DNA of 64,000 nt from the NCBI RefSeq assembly GCF_006715145.1, contig NZ_VFMR01000001.1:310001-374000 (forward strand), read 5' to 3'. Positions 53,455 to 61,852 of the stretch are shown here, piece after piece. The position numbers were made by a program, and so were the translations under genes. Below the pieces are notes generated by a model. That model ran no database searches and was not told the DNA's origin. It saw only the letters and a program-made list of their open reading frames with translations. Numbering within the stretch: the stretch's first letter is position 1; the number at the start of each line of letters is the position of its first letter. Origin of the DNA: Microbacterium sp. SLBN-146 (GTDB lineage: Bacteria; Actinomycetota; Actinomycetes; Actinomycetales; Microbacteriaceae).

Positions 53455-54160
53455 CCCGGCGCGGCGGGCGCGGTCCGTTGCGCGGGGCTCGGGGCGTCCC
53501 GTTTGGGGCGCGATCCGTCCGTCCGGGGCGTAGTTCGTCGCCGGGCGGGCGGCCCGGTCCCGGTTCGGGGCGCGATCCGCACGCCCGGGGCGCGAAACGC
53601 CCGCCCCACACGGCAGAACCACGCCCCGAACCCACCCCGCGGCCGGACCACGCCCCTGACCGACGAAGCACGCCCCACCACGGCACCCACCCAGCGGCCG
53701 GACCGCGCCCCGAACCAACGAAGCACGCCCCACCACGGCATCCACCCACCCCACCCCCAATCGGGGCGCAATCCACACGCCCGGGGCGCGAAACCCCCGC
53801 CCCACACGGCAGAACCACGCCCCGAACCCACCCCGAACCCACCCCGCGGCCGGACCACGCCCCGAACCAACGAAGCACGCCCCACCACGGCATCCACCCA
53901 CCCCACCCCCAATCGGGGCGCGATCCACGCACCCGGGGCGCGAAACCCCCGCCCCACACGGCAGAACCACGCCCCGAACCCACCCCGACACCACCCCGAC
54001 ACCACCCCGCGGCCGGACCGCGCCCCGAACCAACGAAGCACGCCCCACCGCGGCATCCACCCACCCCACCCCCAATCGGGGCGCAATCCACACGCCCGGG
54101 GCGCGAAACCCCCGCCCCGCACGAACGGCGCACGCCCCACACGAACGGACGACGCCCCAG
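53455..54160. repeat. GC-rich tandem array in convergent gap (152-196-bp period)
   Basis: The 720-bp gap between convergent GH3 and Gfo/Idh genes is an array. The landmark CGCGAAAC after CCGGGG recurs at 53591, 53787, 53939 and 54102 (intervals 196, 152 and 163 bp); CAATCGGGGCG and GCACGCCCCACC recur at matching places. The last intervals differ by an 11-bp GACACCACCCC-type insertion. Hairpin pairs GGGGCG/CGCCCC repeat throughout. Related in vocabulary but not in unit sequence to the array at 46.1 kb. No credible gene. Confidence 0.88.
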
Positions 54161-54168
54161 ACCGCGGC

Positions 54169-55266
54169 TCAGGCGCGAGCGGGGCCGTGCCAGCGGGATG
54201 CCGGGGTGAGGGGTACGAGCGGAGGCACCGCTGCGGTCGACGCGAGCTCACGTCGGCGACCCTCGGCGGCGGAGTCGAGCAGACCCGTCATGATGTCGAG
54301 CACGTGGAGTGCGAGCTCGCCCGAGGCGCGCCCTTCGCCGGCGACGAAGTCCAGCAGACCCACGCCGCGCGCTGCGTCCTCGAACCCCGCCGCCACGGCC
54401 AGCTCCTCACCCTCGTCGCGGTTGCCGCGACGCACCCGCACGGGCCCCGAGAAGTAGTTGGGGTCGGGAAGAACGAGCATCCCGTCGACGCCGTGCACCT
54501 CGATCGGGGCGGCGCTGGATGCCACGGCGTCGAAGCTGAACGTCACGGTCGACAGCGCCCCGCTCGCGTGCCCGAGCACACCGGTCACGTGTGTCTCGAC
54601 CTCGACGGGGATGCGCTCGCCCGTCCGCGGCCCCGTTGCGATGACGCGGGTGTCGCGTGCCCGGCTGCTCGCCCCCTGCACCCATGCGACGGGGCCGAGC
54701 AGGTGGACGAGCGCCGTCAGGTAGTAGGGCCCCATGTCGAGCAGCGGACCCCCGCCGGCTCGGTAGTAGAAGTCCGGGTGCGGATGCCACGCCTCATGGC
54801 CGCTCGAGAGCCACGTCGCCGTCGCCGAGACAAGCGAGCCGATGAGGCCGGACTCCACGGCGGCGCGCGCCGTCTGCACACCCGTACCGAGAACGGTGTC
54901 GGGCGCGCAGCCGACGCGGCCCCGCGACTCTTCGGCCGCCGACAGCACCCGGCTCGCCGCATCCAGAGTCGCCGCGAGCGGCTTCTCGCCGTAGACGTCC
55001 TTACCCGCGGCGAGCGCTGCAAGAGCGACCTCCTCGTGCGCGGCCGGGATCGTGAGGTTCAGAACCGTGTCGACGGAGGGGTCGGCGTACAGCTCGGCGG
55101 GACTCATCGCCCGGGCACCCTCGATCGTCGCGGCGACCGCCGTCGCGCGCTCGTGGTCGAGGTCGGCGACCGCCGTGATGCGCACCGCCGCGGCATCCGT
55201 CAAGGTTTCGAGGTAGGCCTTCGAGATGACGCCGAGGCCGACGATCCCGATGCCGTGGGGGGTCAT
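54169..55266 (-). CDS. Gfo/Idh/MocA-family oxidoreductase
   Basis: A 365-residue NAD(P)-dependent dehydrogenase: Rossmann start GIGIVGLGVISKAYLE, the GEKPLAATLD motif with the catalytic lysine, and a C-terminal alpha/beta domain with HPHPDFYYRAGGGPLLDMGP supplying the active-site Asp/Tyr region. Family members oxidise or reduce sugars and inositols. Its ATG overlaps the stop of the ThuA gene upstream, and the pair is divergent from the second LacI regulator, so it belongs to that sugar regulon. Confidence 0.92.
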   Translation of the reverse strand: MTPHGIGIVGLGVISKAYLETLTDAAAVRITAVADLDHERATAVAATIEGARAMSPAELYADPSVDTVLNLTIPAAHEEVALAALAAGKDVYGEKPLAATLDAASRVLSAAEESRGRVGCAPDTVLGTGVQTARAAVESGLIGSLVSATATWLSSGHEAWHPHPDFYYRAGGGPLLDMGPYYLTALVHLLGPVAWVQGASSRARDTRVIATGPRTGERIPVEVETHVTGVLGHASGALSTVTFSFDAVASSAAPIEVHGVDGMLVLPDPNYFSGPVRVRRGNRDEGEELAVAAGFEDAARGVGLLDFVAGEGRASGELALHVLDIMTGLLDSAAEGRRRELASTAAVPPLVPLTPASRWHGPARA

Positions 55267-55958
55267 GCGCGCGCCGCCCAGAGGAGCCCGCGCTCGACGA
55301 TCGTCCGGACGTTATCGTCCTGCAGCACGTCGACGCTGTGTCCCGGGGTGCAGACGAACACACGCCCCTCACCCCACAGGCGCGTCCACACGGCGGGCGA
55401 GACGATCGGCCGATGCCACGGGTGGTAAGGCTGAACCGGATGCGTCGTGGTCGCCAGCACGTCGATCAGGTCGTCGTGCAGCACCCAGTACTGCTCGGTC
55501 TCGAGGGTGAAGTCGTCGAGACCCGCCGTGATTTCGTGCGTCCGCCCGAGGTCGGTCACCTCGACCGTGTACGTCAGGTAGTTGTCGGTCTCATCGCCGA
55601 CGCGGCCCGAAGGCTCCTTGCCGGGGTGCGTCGCGAACTGTCCGCCGACGAGCTGCAGATAGTCGGACGTGTTGCGGTACGAATCGGCGATCCCGCCGTG
55701 CCATCCCGCGAAGCCCGCTCCCGCCTCGACGGCCGCGCGGAGCCCCGCGAAGGCCTCCTTCGAGATCTCCGACATCGTCACCGACTGGAGGATCAGATCG
55801 ACCTCCGCCATGAACTCAGCATCGGCGTAGATCTCGTTCGACGACTCGACGCGCACGTCGAAGCCGCTCTCCACCAGGAAGGGGAGGAACAGCTCGGTCG
55901 CCTCGACGGGATGATGGCCCTCCCACCCGCCTCGCACCACGAGTGCTGTCCTGGTCAT
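55263..55958 (-). CDS. ThuA-domain (trehalose-utilisation-like) protein
   Basis: A 231-residue ThuA/class I amidotransferase-fold protein: ALVVRGGWEGHHPVEATELF, a central AGFAGWHGGIADSYRN, and HPWHRPIVSPAVWTRLWGEG. Most ThuA domains lack a nucleophilic cysteine at the elbow; here the equivalent turn is WHGG. ThuA-Gfo/Idh pairs are common in disaccharide and sugar catabolic clusters. ATG at 55958, first gene of a two-gene operon divergent from LacI. Confidence 0.9.
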   Translation of the reverse strand: MTRTALVVRGGWEGHHPVEATELFLPFLVESGFDVRVESSNEIYADAEFMAEVDLILQSVTMSEISKEAFAGLRAAVEAGAGFAGWHGGIADSYRNTSDYLQLVGGQFATHPGKEPSGRVGDETDNYLTYTVEVTDLGRTHEITAGLDDFTLETEQYWVLHDDLIDVLATTTHPVQPYHPWHRPIVSPAVWTRLWGEGRVFVCTPGHSVDVLQDDNVRTIVERGLLWAARA

Positions 55959-56047
55959 TGCGTCGCCTCCACGGTTGCTCGTCGAGGCCGCGCGACCTCG
56001 TCGTCCACCGCAGACATTGCCAAGGATCGTGTCGACGCGCGAGCAAA

Positions 56048-56055
56048 TTGCGCAA
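56048..56055. promoter_or_regulatory. LacI-type operator TTGCGCAA
   Basis: TTGCGCAA, a palindrome with central CG in an A/T-rich setting (GCAAATTGCGCAAAATAG), 10 bp before the LacI gene and about 90 bp upstream of the ThuA gene. Typical of autoregulated LacI proteins. Confidence 0.7.
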
Positions 56056-56064
56056 AATAGAAGG

Positions 56065-57108
56065 ATGCCGCCGAGCCCGGAACCCCGGACGACGCTCGCC
56101 CACCTCGCCGCCGCGACGGGATTGAGCGTCGCGACCGTCTCGCGCGCGCTCGGCGGCCGGGGCGAGCTCTCCCCCGCGACCCGCGCGCGGGTCGTCGATG
56201 CGGCCCGTCGCCTGGGGTACACGCGCACGGGAGAACGACGCGGACGCCCCCGCGCCGGCACAGCGGGACTCATCGACCTCGTCCTCGGCGGCTTCCACGA
56301 TCCCTATGCCGACGAGGTGACGGTCGGCGCACGAAGCGCTGCTGCCGCCGCCGGCTACGACCTCGTGCTGACGGCGGAGCGCGACGACCCCGACGACGAC
56401 TGGCCGGCGCGCATCCGGGGCCGCGGCTCCGCGGGCGCCGTGCTGGGACTCGTCGTCCCGACCGCCGCGCAGCTCTCGCTCCTCCGCGACGCCTCGATTC
56501 CCGTCGTCCTGCTCGACCCGCGCGCCGACGACACCCACGGCCTCCCGAGCGTGCGGACGACCGATCACGCGGGAGGCGCGGCGGCGGCCGCGCACCTCAT
56601 CGAGGCCGGCGCGACACGCTTCGTCGTGATCGTGGGCACACCGGCCTACCGCTTCGGCCGCGCACGCATCGAGGGGTTCCTGTCGGTCGTTCGCGAACGG
56701 ATGCCGCAGGCCGAGGTCGCACGCATCGATACCGACTGGTGGGGAACGGGCGTCCGCCGCGCCTGCCGCGCGTCGCTCGCCTCCCACGGCGACCGCGTGG
56801 GCGTCTTCGTCTGCGCGGACTCGCTCGCCGCGGGTGTGTACGCCGCAGCGAAGGAGGCTGGTCGCGGCATCCCCGACTCGGTCCTCGTCGTGGGTTTCGA
56901 CGACCTCCGCGGGGCCCGCACGGCGACCCCGCCCCTCACGACGGTGCACCAGCCGATCCGCGAGATGGCGGCGGAAGCCGTCGGGATGCTCGTGCGCGCG
57001 GCATCCGGCGAGCACCTCGCCCCGGACGCTGTCACGCTCCCCACGACGCTCGTCGTGCGCGGCTCGACCCGGGCCGGTCACGACAGCGGCATCCCGTCCC
57101 CGTCGTGA
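56065..57108 (+). CDS. LacI-family regulator
   Basis: A 347-residue repressor with HTH TLAHLAAATGLSVATVSRAL, hinge region rich in Arg/Gly (TGERRGRPRAGTAG) and a LacI effector domain ending VLVVGFDDLRGARTATPPLT. Divergent from the ThuA-Gfo/Idh pair, which it probably represses together with itself through TTGCGCAA. ATG at 56065 after an AGAAGG site. The effector sugar is unknown. Confidence 0.92.
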   Translation: MPPSPEPRTTLAHLAAATGLSVATVSRALGGRGELSPATRARVVDAARRLGYTRTGERRGRPRAGTAGLIDLVLGGFHDPYADEVTVGARSAAAAAGYDLVLTAERDDPDDDWPARIRGRGSAGAVLGLVVPTAAQLSLLRDASIPVVLLDPRADDTHGLPSVRTTDHAGGAAAAAHLIEAGATRFVVIVGTPAYRFGRARIEGFLSVVRERMPQAEVARIDTDWWGTGVRRACRASLASHGDRVGVFVCADSLAAGVYAAAKEAGRGIPDSVLVVGFDDLRGARTATPPLTTVHQPIREMAAEAVGMLVRAASGEHLAPDAVTLPTTLVVRGSTRAGHDSGIPSPS

Positions 57109-57238
57109 CACGAGCGCGACGCCTCGACGCGTTCGCCCGGAGAGGGCCGCAGTTCCGCACACTCCGACCGAATCGGCCCCCTTCGACGCGGCATGCGCGG
57201 CGAGTATCGTCGGAGCAACCATCACGAAGGGCACCACC

Positions 57239-58642
57239 ATGTCGACGAGCGCCGAACGAGCGAACCGCACCGAGGCAGAGCTGCAGGCGATGGCCCGCGA
57301 CCACCTGTGGATGCACTTCGCCCGCCAGTCGGTCATGACCGACGGGCCGGGCGTGCCCATCATCGTCAAGGGCGAGGGACACCGGATCTGGGACTCCGCG
57401 GGCAAGGAGTACCTCGACGGACTCGCGGGACTCTTCGTCGTCAACGCCGGGCACGGACGCAAGCGGCTCGCGCAGGCGGCGGCGAAGCAGGCCGAGCAGC
57501 TCGCCTTTTTCCCCATCTGGTCGTACGCGCACCCCGCGGCGATCGAGCTCGCCGATCGCATCGCCGACTATGCACCCGGAGACCTCAACCACGTCTTCTT
57601 CTCGACAGGTGGCGGCGAAGCGGTCGAAACGGCGTTCAAGCTCGCCAAGTACTACTGGAAGATCCAGGGCCAGCCCATGAAGCACAAGGTCATCTCGCGC
57701 TCGGTGGCCTATCACGGCACTCCGCAGGGAGCCCTGGCGATCACCGGCATCCCGGCCATGAAGGCGATGTTCGAGCCCGTGACCCCCGGCGGCTTCCGCG
57801 TGCCGAACACCAACTTCTACCGCGCCTCCGACATGGGCGCACCGTCGGACAACCTCGAGGAGTTCGGCGTCTGGGCCGCCGACCGGATCGAGGAGATGAT
57901 CCAGTTCGAGGGGCCTGAGACGGTCGCGGCGGTCTTCCTCGAGCCCGTGCAGAACTCCGGCGGATGCTTCCCTCCCCCGCCCGGCTACTTCCAGCGCGTC
58001 CGTGAGATCTGCGACCGCTACGACGTCCTGCTCGTCTCCGACGAGGTCATCTGCGCCTTCGGCCGCATCGGCCACATGTTCGCGTGCGATGCCTACGGCT
58101 ACCAGCCCGACATGATCACGTTCGCGAAAGCCGTCACGAGCGGATACTCGCCGCTCGGCGGAACGGTCGTGAGCGACAAGATCTACGAACCCTTCGCCCA
58201 CGGTGACCGCGCGTTCTACCACGGCTACACGTTCGGCGGACACCCCGTGTCGGCGGCGGTCGCCCTCGAGAACCTCGACATCTTCGAAGAGGAGGGACTC
58301 AACGAGCGCGTGCGCGAGAACTCCCCCATCTTCCGCTCGACGCTCGAGAAGCTCACCGACCTCCCCATCGTCGGCGACGTGCGCGGCGACGGCTACTTCT
58401 TCGGCATCGAGCTCGTGAAGGACAAGACGACGAAGGAGACCTTCGACGACGACGAGTCCGAGCGCCTGCTGCGCGGATTCCTCTCGAAGGCGCTCTTCGA
58501 CGCGGGTCTCTACTGTCGCGCCGACGACCGCGGCGACCCCGTCATCCAGCTCGCCCCGCCGCTCACGATGGGTCCGGCCGAGTTCGACCAGATCGAGCAG
58601 ATCCTCCGCTCGGTGCTGACAGAGGCCTGGACGCGACTGTAG
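57239..58642 (+). CDS. Class III omega-aminotransferase
   Basis: A 467-residue PLP aminotransferase: SDEVICAFGR for the PLP-ring aspartate, and FAKAVTSGYSPLGG with Lys297. The N-terminal HLWMHFARQSVM and FFSTGGGEAVETAFKLAKYY are those of the putrescine/beta-alanine:pyruvate group. A second enzyme of the same class as the 20.4-kb gene, so it could handle another amine or the GABA from GadB. ATG at 57239 with GAAGGG upstream. Isolated from an operon: 130 bp after LacI, 40 bp before the next gene. Confidence 0.92.
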   Translation: MSTSAERANRTEAELQAMARDHLWMHFARQSVMTDGPGVPIIVKGEGHRIWDSAGKEYLDGLAGLFVVNAGHGRKRLAQAAAKQAEQLAFFPIWSYAHPAAIELADRIADYAPGDLNHVFFSTGGGEAVETAFKLAKYYWKIQGQPMKHKVISRSVAYHGTPQGALAITGIPAMKAMFEPVTPGGFRVPNTNFYRASDMGAPSDNLEEFGVWAADRIEEMIQFEGPETVAAVFLEPVQNSGGCFPPPPGYFQRVREICDRYDVLLVSDEVICAFGRIGHMFACDAYGYQPDMITFAKAVTSGYSPLGGTVVSDKIYEPFAHGDRAFYHGYTFGGHPVSAAVALENLDIFEEEGLNERVRENSPIFRSTLEKLTDLPIVGDVRGDGYFFGIELVKDKTTKETFDDDESERLLRGFLSKALFDAGLYCRADDRGDPVIQLAPPLTMGPAEFDQIEQILRSVLTEAWTRL

Positions 58643-58682
58643 TCCGGGAATTCCCGGCCGCCTCGGCCGCGTTGCATCCGGA

Positions 58683-59318
58683 ATGACAACGTTTGGAATC
58701 ATCGGAGCAGGACACATCGGACAGACCCTCGCGCAGGGACTCGTCGACCGCGGCTACGACGTCGTGATCAGCAACTCGCGCGGTCCTGAGACGCTCGCCG
58801 ATCTCGTCGCCGACCTCGGTCCGCGAGCGCGCGCCGCGACGGCGACGGATGCCGCGGAGGCCGCCGACATCGCGATCGTGACCGTCCCGCTCAAGGCGTA
58901 CCAAGAGGTTCCCGTCGAGCCCCTCGCGGGCAAGATCGTCCTCGACACCAACAACTACTACTGGGAGCGCGACGGGCGGATCGCCGACCTCGACGAGAAG
59001 CGCACGACGACGACGGGGATGCTGCAGGAGCACCTGCCGACCTCTCGCATCGCGAAGGCGTTCAACCACATCATGTCCGAGGACATCCTCACCACCGGAT
59101 CGCCCGCGGGCACCCCGGATCGCCGTGCCCTCGCGACCGCGGGCGACGACGCCGACGCGGTCGCCGTCGTCGAGAAGCTCTACGACGAGTTCGGGTTCGA
59201 CACCGTGAACATCGGCTCGATCGCCGAGAGCTGGCGCGTCGAGCGCGACCAGCCCGCGTACGTCGTGGCCCAGACGAAGCCCGAGCTTGAAGCGAACCTC
59301 GCCCGCGCGACCCGCTGA
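58683..59318 (+). CDS. F420-dependent NADP oxidoreductase-like protein
   Basis: A 211-residue NADP-binding protein of the NADPH:F420 oxidoreductase coenzyme-F420-dependent family (NpdG/Fno type): GIIGAGHIGQTLAQGL at the start, VTVPLKAYQEVP in the second strand-helix unit, and KAFNHIM. Binds NADP and transfers hydride; whether F420 is used cannot be judged. ATG at 58683 only 40 bp after the aminotransferase, possibly co-transcribed. Confidence 0.85.
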   Translation: MTTFGIIGAGHIGQTLAQGLVDRGYDVVISNSRGPETLADLVADLGPRARAATATDAAEAADIAIVTVPLKAYQEVPVEPLAGKIVLDTNNYYWERDGRIADLDEKRTTTTGMLQEHLPTSRIAKAFNHIMSEDILTTGSPAGTPDRRALATAGDDADAVAVVEKLYDEFGFDTVNIGSIAESWRVERDQPAYVVAQTKPELEANLARATR

Positions 59319-59406
59319 CGCAACGCGCCGAACGCGCGGCATCCGCCCTGAATCTCGGGTCGGATGCCGCGCGTCGCTACGATGAGGCGCGTCACGGGGG
59401 GAGCGC

Positions 59407-60018
59407 ATCATCGACACGACGACACTCATCACGGCAGGGGTCGCCCTCTTCACGATCTGCAACCCCATCGGCACGATTCCGGTGTTCTTGAGCGTCACGC
59501 AGGGCAAGACGGCCGCGGAGCAGCGGCGCATCGCGCTGATGACGGGCGTCGGGGTCTTCGCCGTCCTGATCGTTTCGCTCTTGCTCGGTTCGCTCATCCT
59601 CGGGTTCTTCGGAATCGGCGTCCCTGCCCTCAAGATCGCGGGGTTCCTCTTCGTCGCGACGATCGCGTGGGCGATGATGACGAGGACGGGCGCGATCCTG
59701 CCCACGACGAACGCGGGATCGCCCGCCATCGTCCCGCTCGCGATGCCCGTCGTCGCGGGACCCGGCGCCATCGCACTCGTGATCGCGTTCGCAAAGGAGA
59801 ACCCGGCCCTCATCGACTACGTCGGCGGGGCTGTCATCGTGATCATCTCGGCCGTCGCGACGGCCGTCATCTTCTACTTCGCGCCGTATCTCGCGAAACT
59901 CCTCGGCCCTGCGGGTATGCAGATCTTCCAGAAGCTCTTCGGCCTCATCCTGCTCGCGATCTGCGTCCAGCAGATCCTCGAGGCGATGCCGAAGATCTGG
60001 CCGGGCCTCGCCGGCTGA
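59407..60018 (+). CDS. MarC-family membrane protein with non-standard start
   Basis: About 203 residues with six membrane segments; the family signature (TICNPIGTIPVFLSVTQGKT) is complete. The reading frame is closed by TGA at 59383-59385, and no ATG, GTG or TTG occurs in frame before GTG 59482, which lies after the conserved NPIG motif. Homologous sequence starts at ATC 59407 or 59410, preceded by GGGGGGAG, so initiation at ATC is inferred. Alternatively the ATG at 59382 comes into frame if one G of the six-G run (59396-59401) is an error or is skipped. Family function is unknown. Confidence 0.75.
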   Translation: MIDTTTLITAGVALFTICNPIGTIPVFLSVTQGKTAAEQRRIALMTGVGVFAVLIVSLLLGSLILGFFGIGVPALKIAGFLFVATIAWAMMTRTGAILPTTNAGSPAIVPLAMPVVAGPGAIALVIAFAKENPALIDYVGGAVIVIISAVATAVIFYFAPYLAKLLGPAGMQIFQKLFGLILLAICVQQILEAMPKIWPGLAG

Positions 60019-60055
60019 GGAGCTCCCCTCCTCCTCCTCCGCAGCGCACGCGCAT

Positions 60056-60120
60056 CCATCGACTTGTCGTAAATGGCGTCACGTGCCGCCTCCCAGCCGA
60101 CATATACGACAAGTCGATGG
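60056..60120. repeat. Perfect inverted repeat, ACTTGTCG family
   Basis: CCATCGACTTGTCGTA (60056-60071) is exactly complementary to 60105-60120, with a 33-bp middle. It lies in the convergent gap between MarC and TetR genes. The left arm continues AATGGCG, like the element at 21823-21879. Confidence 0.88.
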
Positions 60121-60165
60121 GGTGTGACGGTGGGGAAGCGCCGAGGCGGCGGGAAGCGTGACAGC

Positions 60166-60735
60166 TCAGCGCGGGGCGAAGGCGGCGCGGAAGAGGGCGC
60201 GGGCCCGACGGGCGACCTCGTCGCGATCGGCGGGGTCGGCGCGGGCGAGCTCCGTCGCGAGCATCCCGGTCGCCATCATGACGTCGGCGGTGTCGATGTG
60301 CGCGCCGAGGTGTCCGGCGGCGCGCTCGCGTACGACGAGCCGGTTGACGAGCGCGCCGTATCGCTCACCGAGCACACGCACGCGAGGGTCGTGGATGTGC
60401 GCCGCGATGAGTTCGATGAAGGACGTCGACACGACCGCCTGGGCGACGACGGCGTCGAGCAGATCGTCGATCGTGCGCCCGTCGGGGGCGGTCGCCTCCT
60501 CGAGCTCGCCCAGGTTCTCGTCGAAAACGGCGACGGCGAGCGCTGTGCGATCCGGGAAATGGCGGTAGAGACTCCCCTGCCCGACGCCGGCCCGTTTCGC
60601 GACGGCGCTGAAGGGCGCCTGGAGCCCATCCTCCGAGTACACCTCGCGCGCCGCCGCGATGAGAGCCCGCCGATTGGCGGGTCCGGCCGCGGGACCGCGG
60701 TTGCTGCGGGAGGACTCTTCTGCGTCGGTCGGCAC
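60166..60735 (-). CDS. TetR-family regulator
   Basis: A 189-residue repressor: N-terminal HTH (ALIAAAREVYSEDGLQAPFS, then GVGQGSLYRHFPDRTAL) and a TetR_C-like ligand domain. Divergent from the SDR gene at 60788, with a perfect 30-bp palindromic operator between; it therefore almost certainly represses that gene and itself. Ligand unknown. ATG at 60735. Confidence 0.92.
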   Translation of the reverse strand: MPTDAEESSRSNRGPAAGPANRRALIAAAREVYSEDGLQAPFSAVAKRAGVGQGSLYRHFPDRTALAVAVFDENLGELEEATAPDGRTIDDLLDAVVAQAVVSTSFIELIAAHIHDPRVRVLGERYGALVNRLVVRERAAGHLGAHIDTADVMMATGMLATELARADPADRDEVARRARALFRAAFAPR

Positions 60736-60744
60736 GGGTGTAGC

Positions 60745-60774
60745 CTATAACCGGACATGATTGTCCGGTTATAG
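60745..60774. promoter_or_regulatory. Perfect TetR operator
   Basis: CTATAACCGGACA, spacer TGAT, TGTCCGGTTATAG: 13-bp arms without a mismatch. It overlaps the probable -10 (TATAAC) on the minus strand and TTATAG on the plus strand, so binding would block both divergent promoters. Confidence 0.92.
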
Positions 60775-60787
60775 AAAGGGATGCATC

Positions 60788-61849
60788 ATGGCTGCCAACA
60801 AGCCCCTCACAGGCGACTCCTCGATCGCGGATTGGCTCGCCGACCCCGCGGGCAACGCGATCCTCACCGAGATGCTCGCGCAGGGCGGTCAGACTCCCGA
60901 GGTCTTCAAGCCCGTCCGCCGCCTCGCGATCAAGAGGCTCGTCAAGATGAGTCGCGGCGCGTTCACGCAGGAGATGCTCGACGACCTCGTGCGCCGGGTC
61001 GCGGCGGGCGATGTCCCCGCCGATTCCCCCTCGGTGGCGGCTGCGGCAACGCCCGACGAGACCGACGAGTCGACCGTCAAGCTCCGCGAATGGACCGAGC
61101 GGATCGACGCCGGCCGCTTCACGGGACAGACCGTCATCGTGACGGGCGCAGGGTCCGGCATCGGTCGGGCGACGGCATCGCGCATCGCGCGCGAAGGCGG
61201 GCGCGTCGTGGCCGTCGACGTCAGCCAGGAACGCCTCGACGACTTCGTCGCAGAGCATGAGGATGCCGACGTCGTCGCCCTCACCGCAGACATCACCGAC
61301 GACGCGGGCGTTGCCCGGATCGTCGAGGCCGCGGGGGACACGATCGACGGCCTCGCCAACATCGCCGGGATCATGGACGACATGACGCCGGTCGGTGAAG
61401 TGTCCGACGCCGTGTGGCAGCGGGTCTTCCGGGTCAACGTCGACGGCACGATGAAGCTCATGCGCGCCGTCATCCCCATGATGCTCGCGCAGGGCGGCGG
61501 CTCGATCGTCAACACCGCGTCGGAAGCGGCCCTCCGCGGATCGGCCGCGGGCGTCGCCTACACGGCGTCGAAGCACGCCGTCGCGGGCCTCACGAAGTCG
61601 AGCGCGTTCATCTACGGACCGAGCGGCATCCGCGTCAACGCCGTCGCTCCGGGGCCCACGATCACCAACATCGAGGCGTCGTTCGGATCTCCCCTGGCCG
61701 CCGGCCGCATTCAGACGGCGATGGCCGTCATGCCCGACCCCGTCGAAGCGGACGCCCTCGCGGCATCGATCACCTTCCTCCTGTCGGATGACGGGGTGAA
61801 CATCAACGGCGTCATCCTCGCGAGCGACGGGGGCTGGTCGGCGGCCTGA
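60788..61849 (+). CDS. Short-chain dehydrogenase with N-terminal helical extension
   Basis: A 353-residue SDR. Residues 1-75 are an unusual helical domain (SSIADWLADPAGNAILTEML, LVKMSRGAFTQEMLDDLVRR), residues 76-110 a linker, then a classical SDR: TGAGSGIG (119-126), catalytic Ser245, Tyr258 and Lys262 (YTASK). The SDR reduces or oxidises a small alcohol/ketone with NAD(P). The front domain resembles a small helical module that I have seen in some glycosidases and oxidoreductases. ATG at 60788 after AAAGGG. Controlled by the divergent TetR. Confidence 0.88.
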   Translation: MAANKPLTGDSSIADWLADPAGNAILTEMLAQGGQTPEVFKPVRRLAIKRLVKMSRGAFTQEMLDDLVRRVAAGDVPADSPSVAAAATPDETDESTVKLREWTERIDAGRFTGQTVIVTGAGSGIGRATASRIAREGGRVVAVDVSQERLDDFVAEHEDADVVALTADITDDAGVARIVEAAGDTIDGLANIAGIMDDMTPVGEVSDAVWQRVFRVNVDGTMKLMRAVIPMMLAQGGGSIVNTASEAALRGSAAGVAYTASKHAVAGLTKSSAFIYGPSGIRVNAVAPGPTITNIEASFGSPLAAGRIQTAMAVMPDPVEADALAASITFLLSDDGVNINGVILASDGGWSAA

Positions 61850-61852
61850 CGC

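Noticed and set aside
53503..55428. Long open frame through the 53.5-kb array, giving a Pro/Thr/Arg repeat protein
   Set aside because: The frame is open only because C-rich repeats lack stop codons in several frames; it continues antiparallel through the well-supported Gfo/Idh gene, and no ribosome site or homology supports it.
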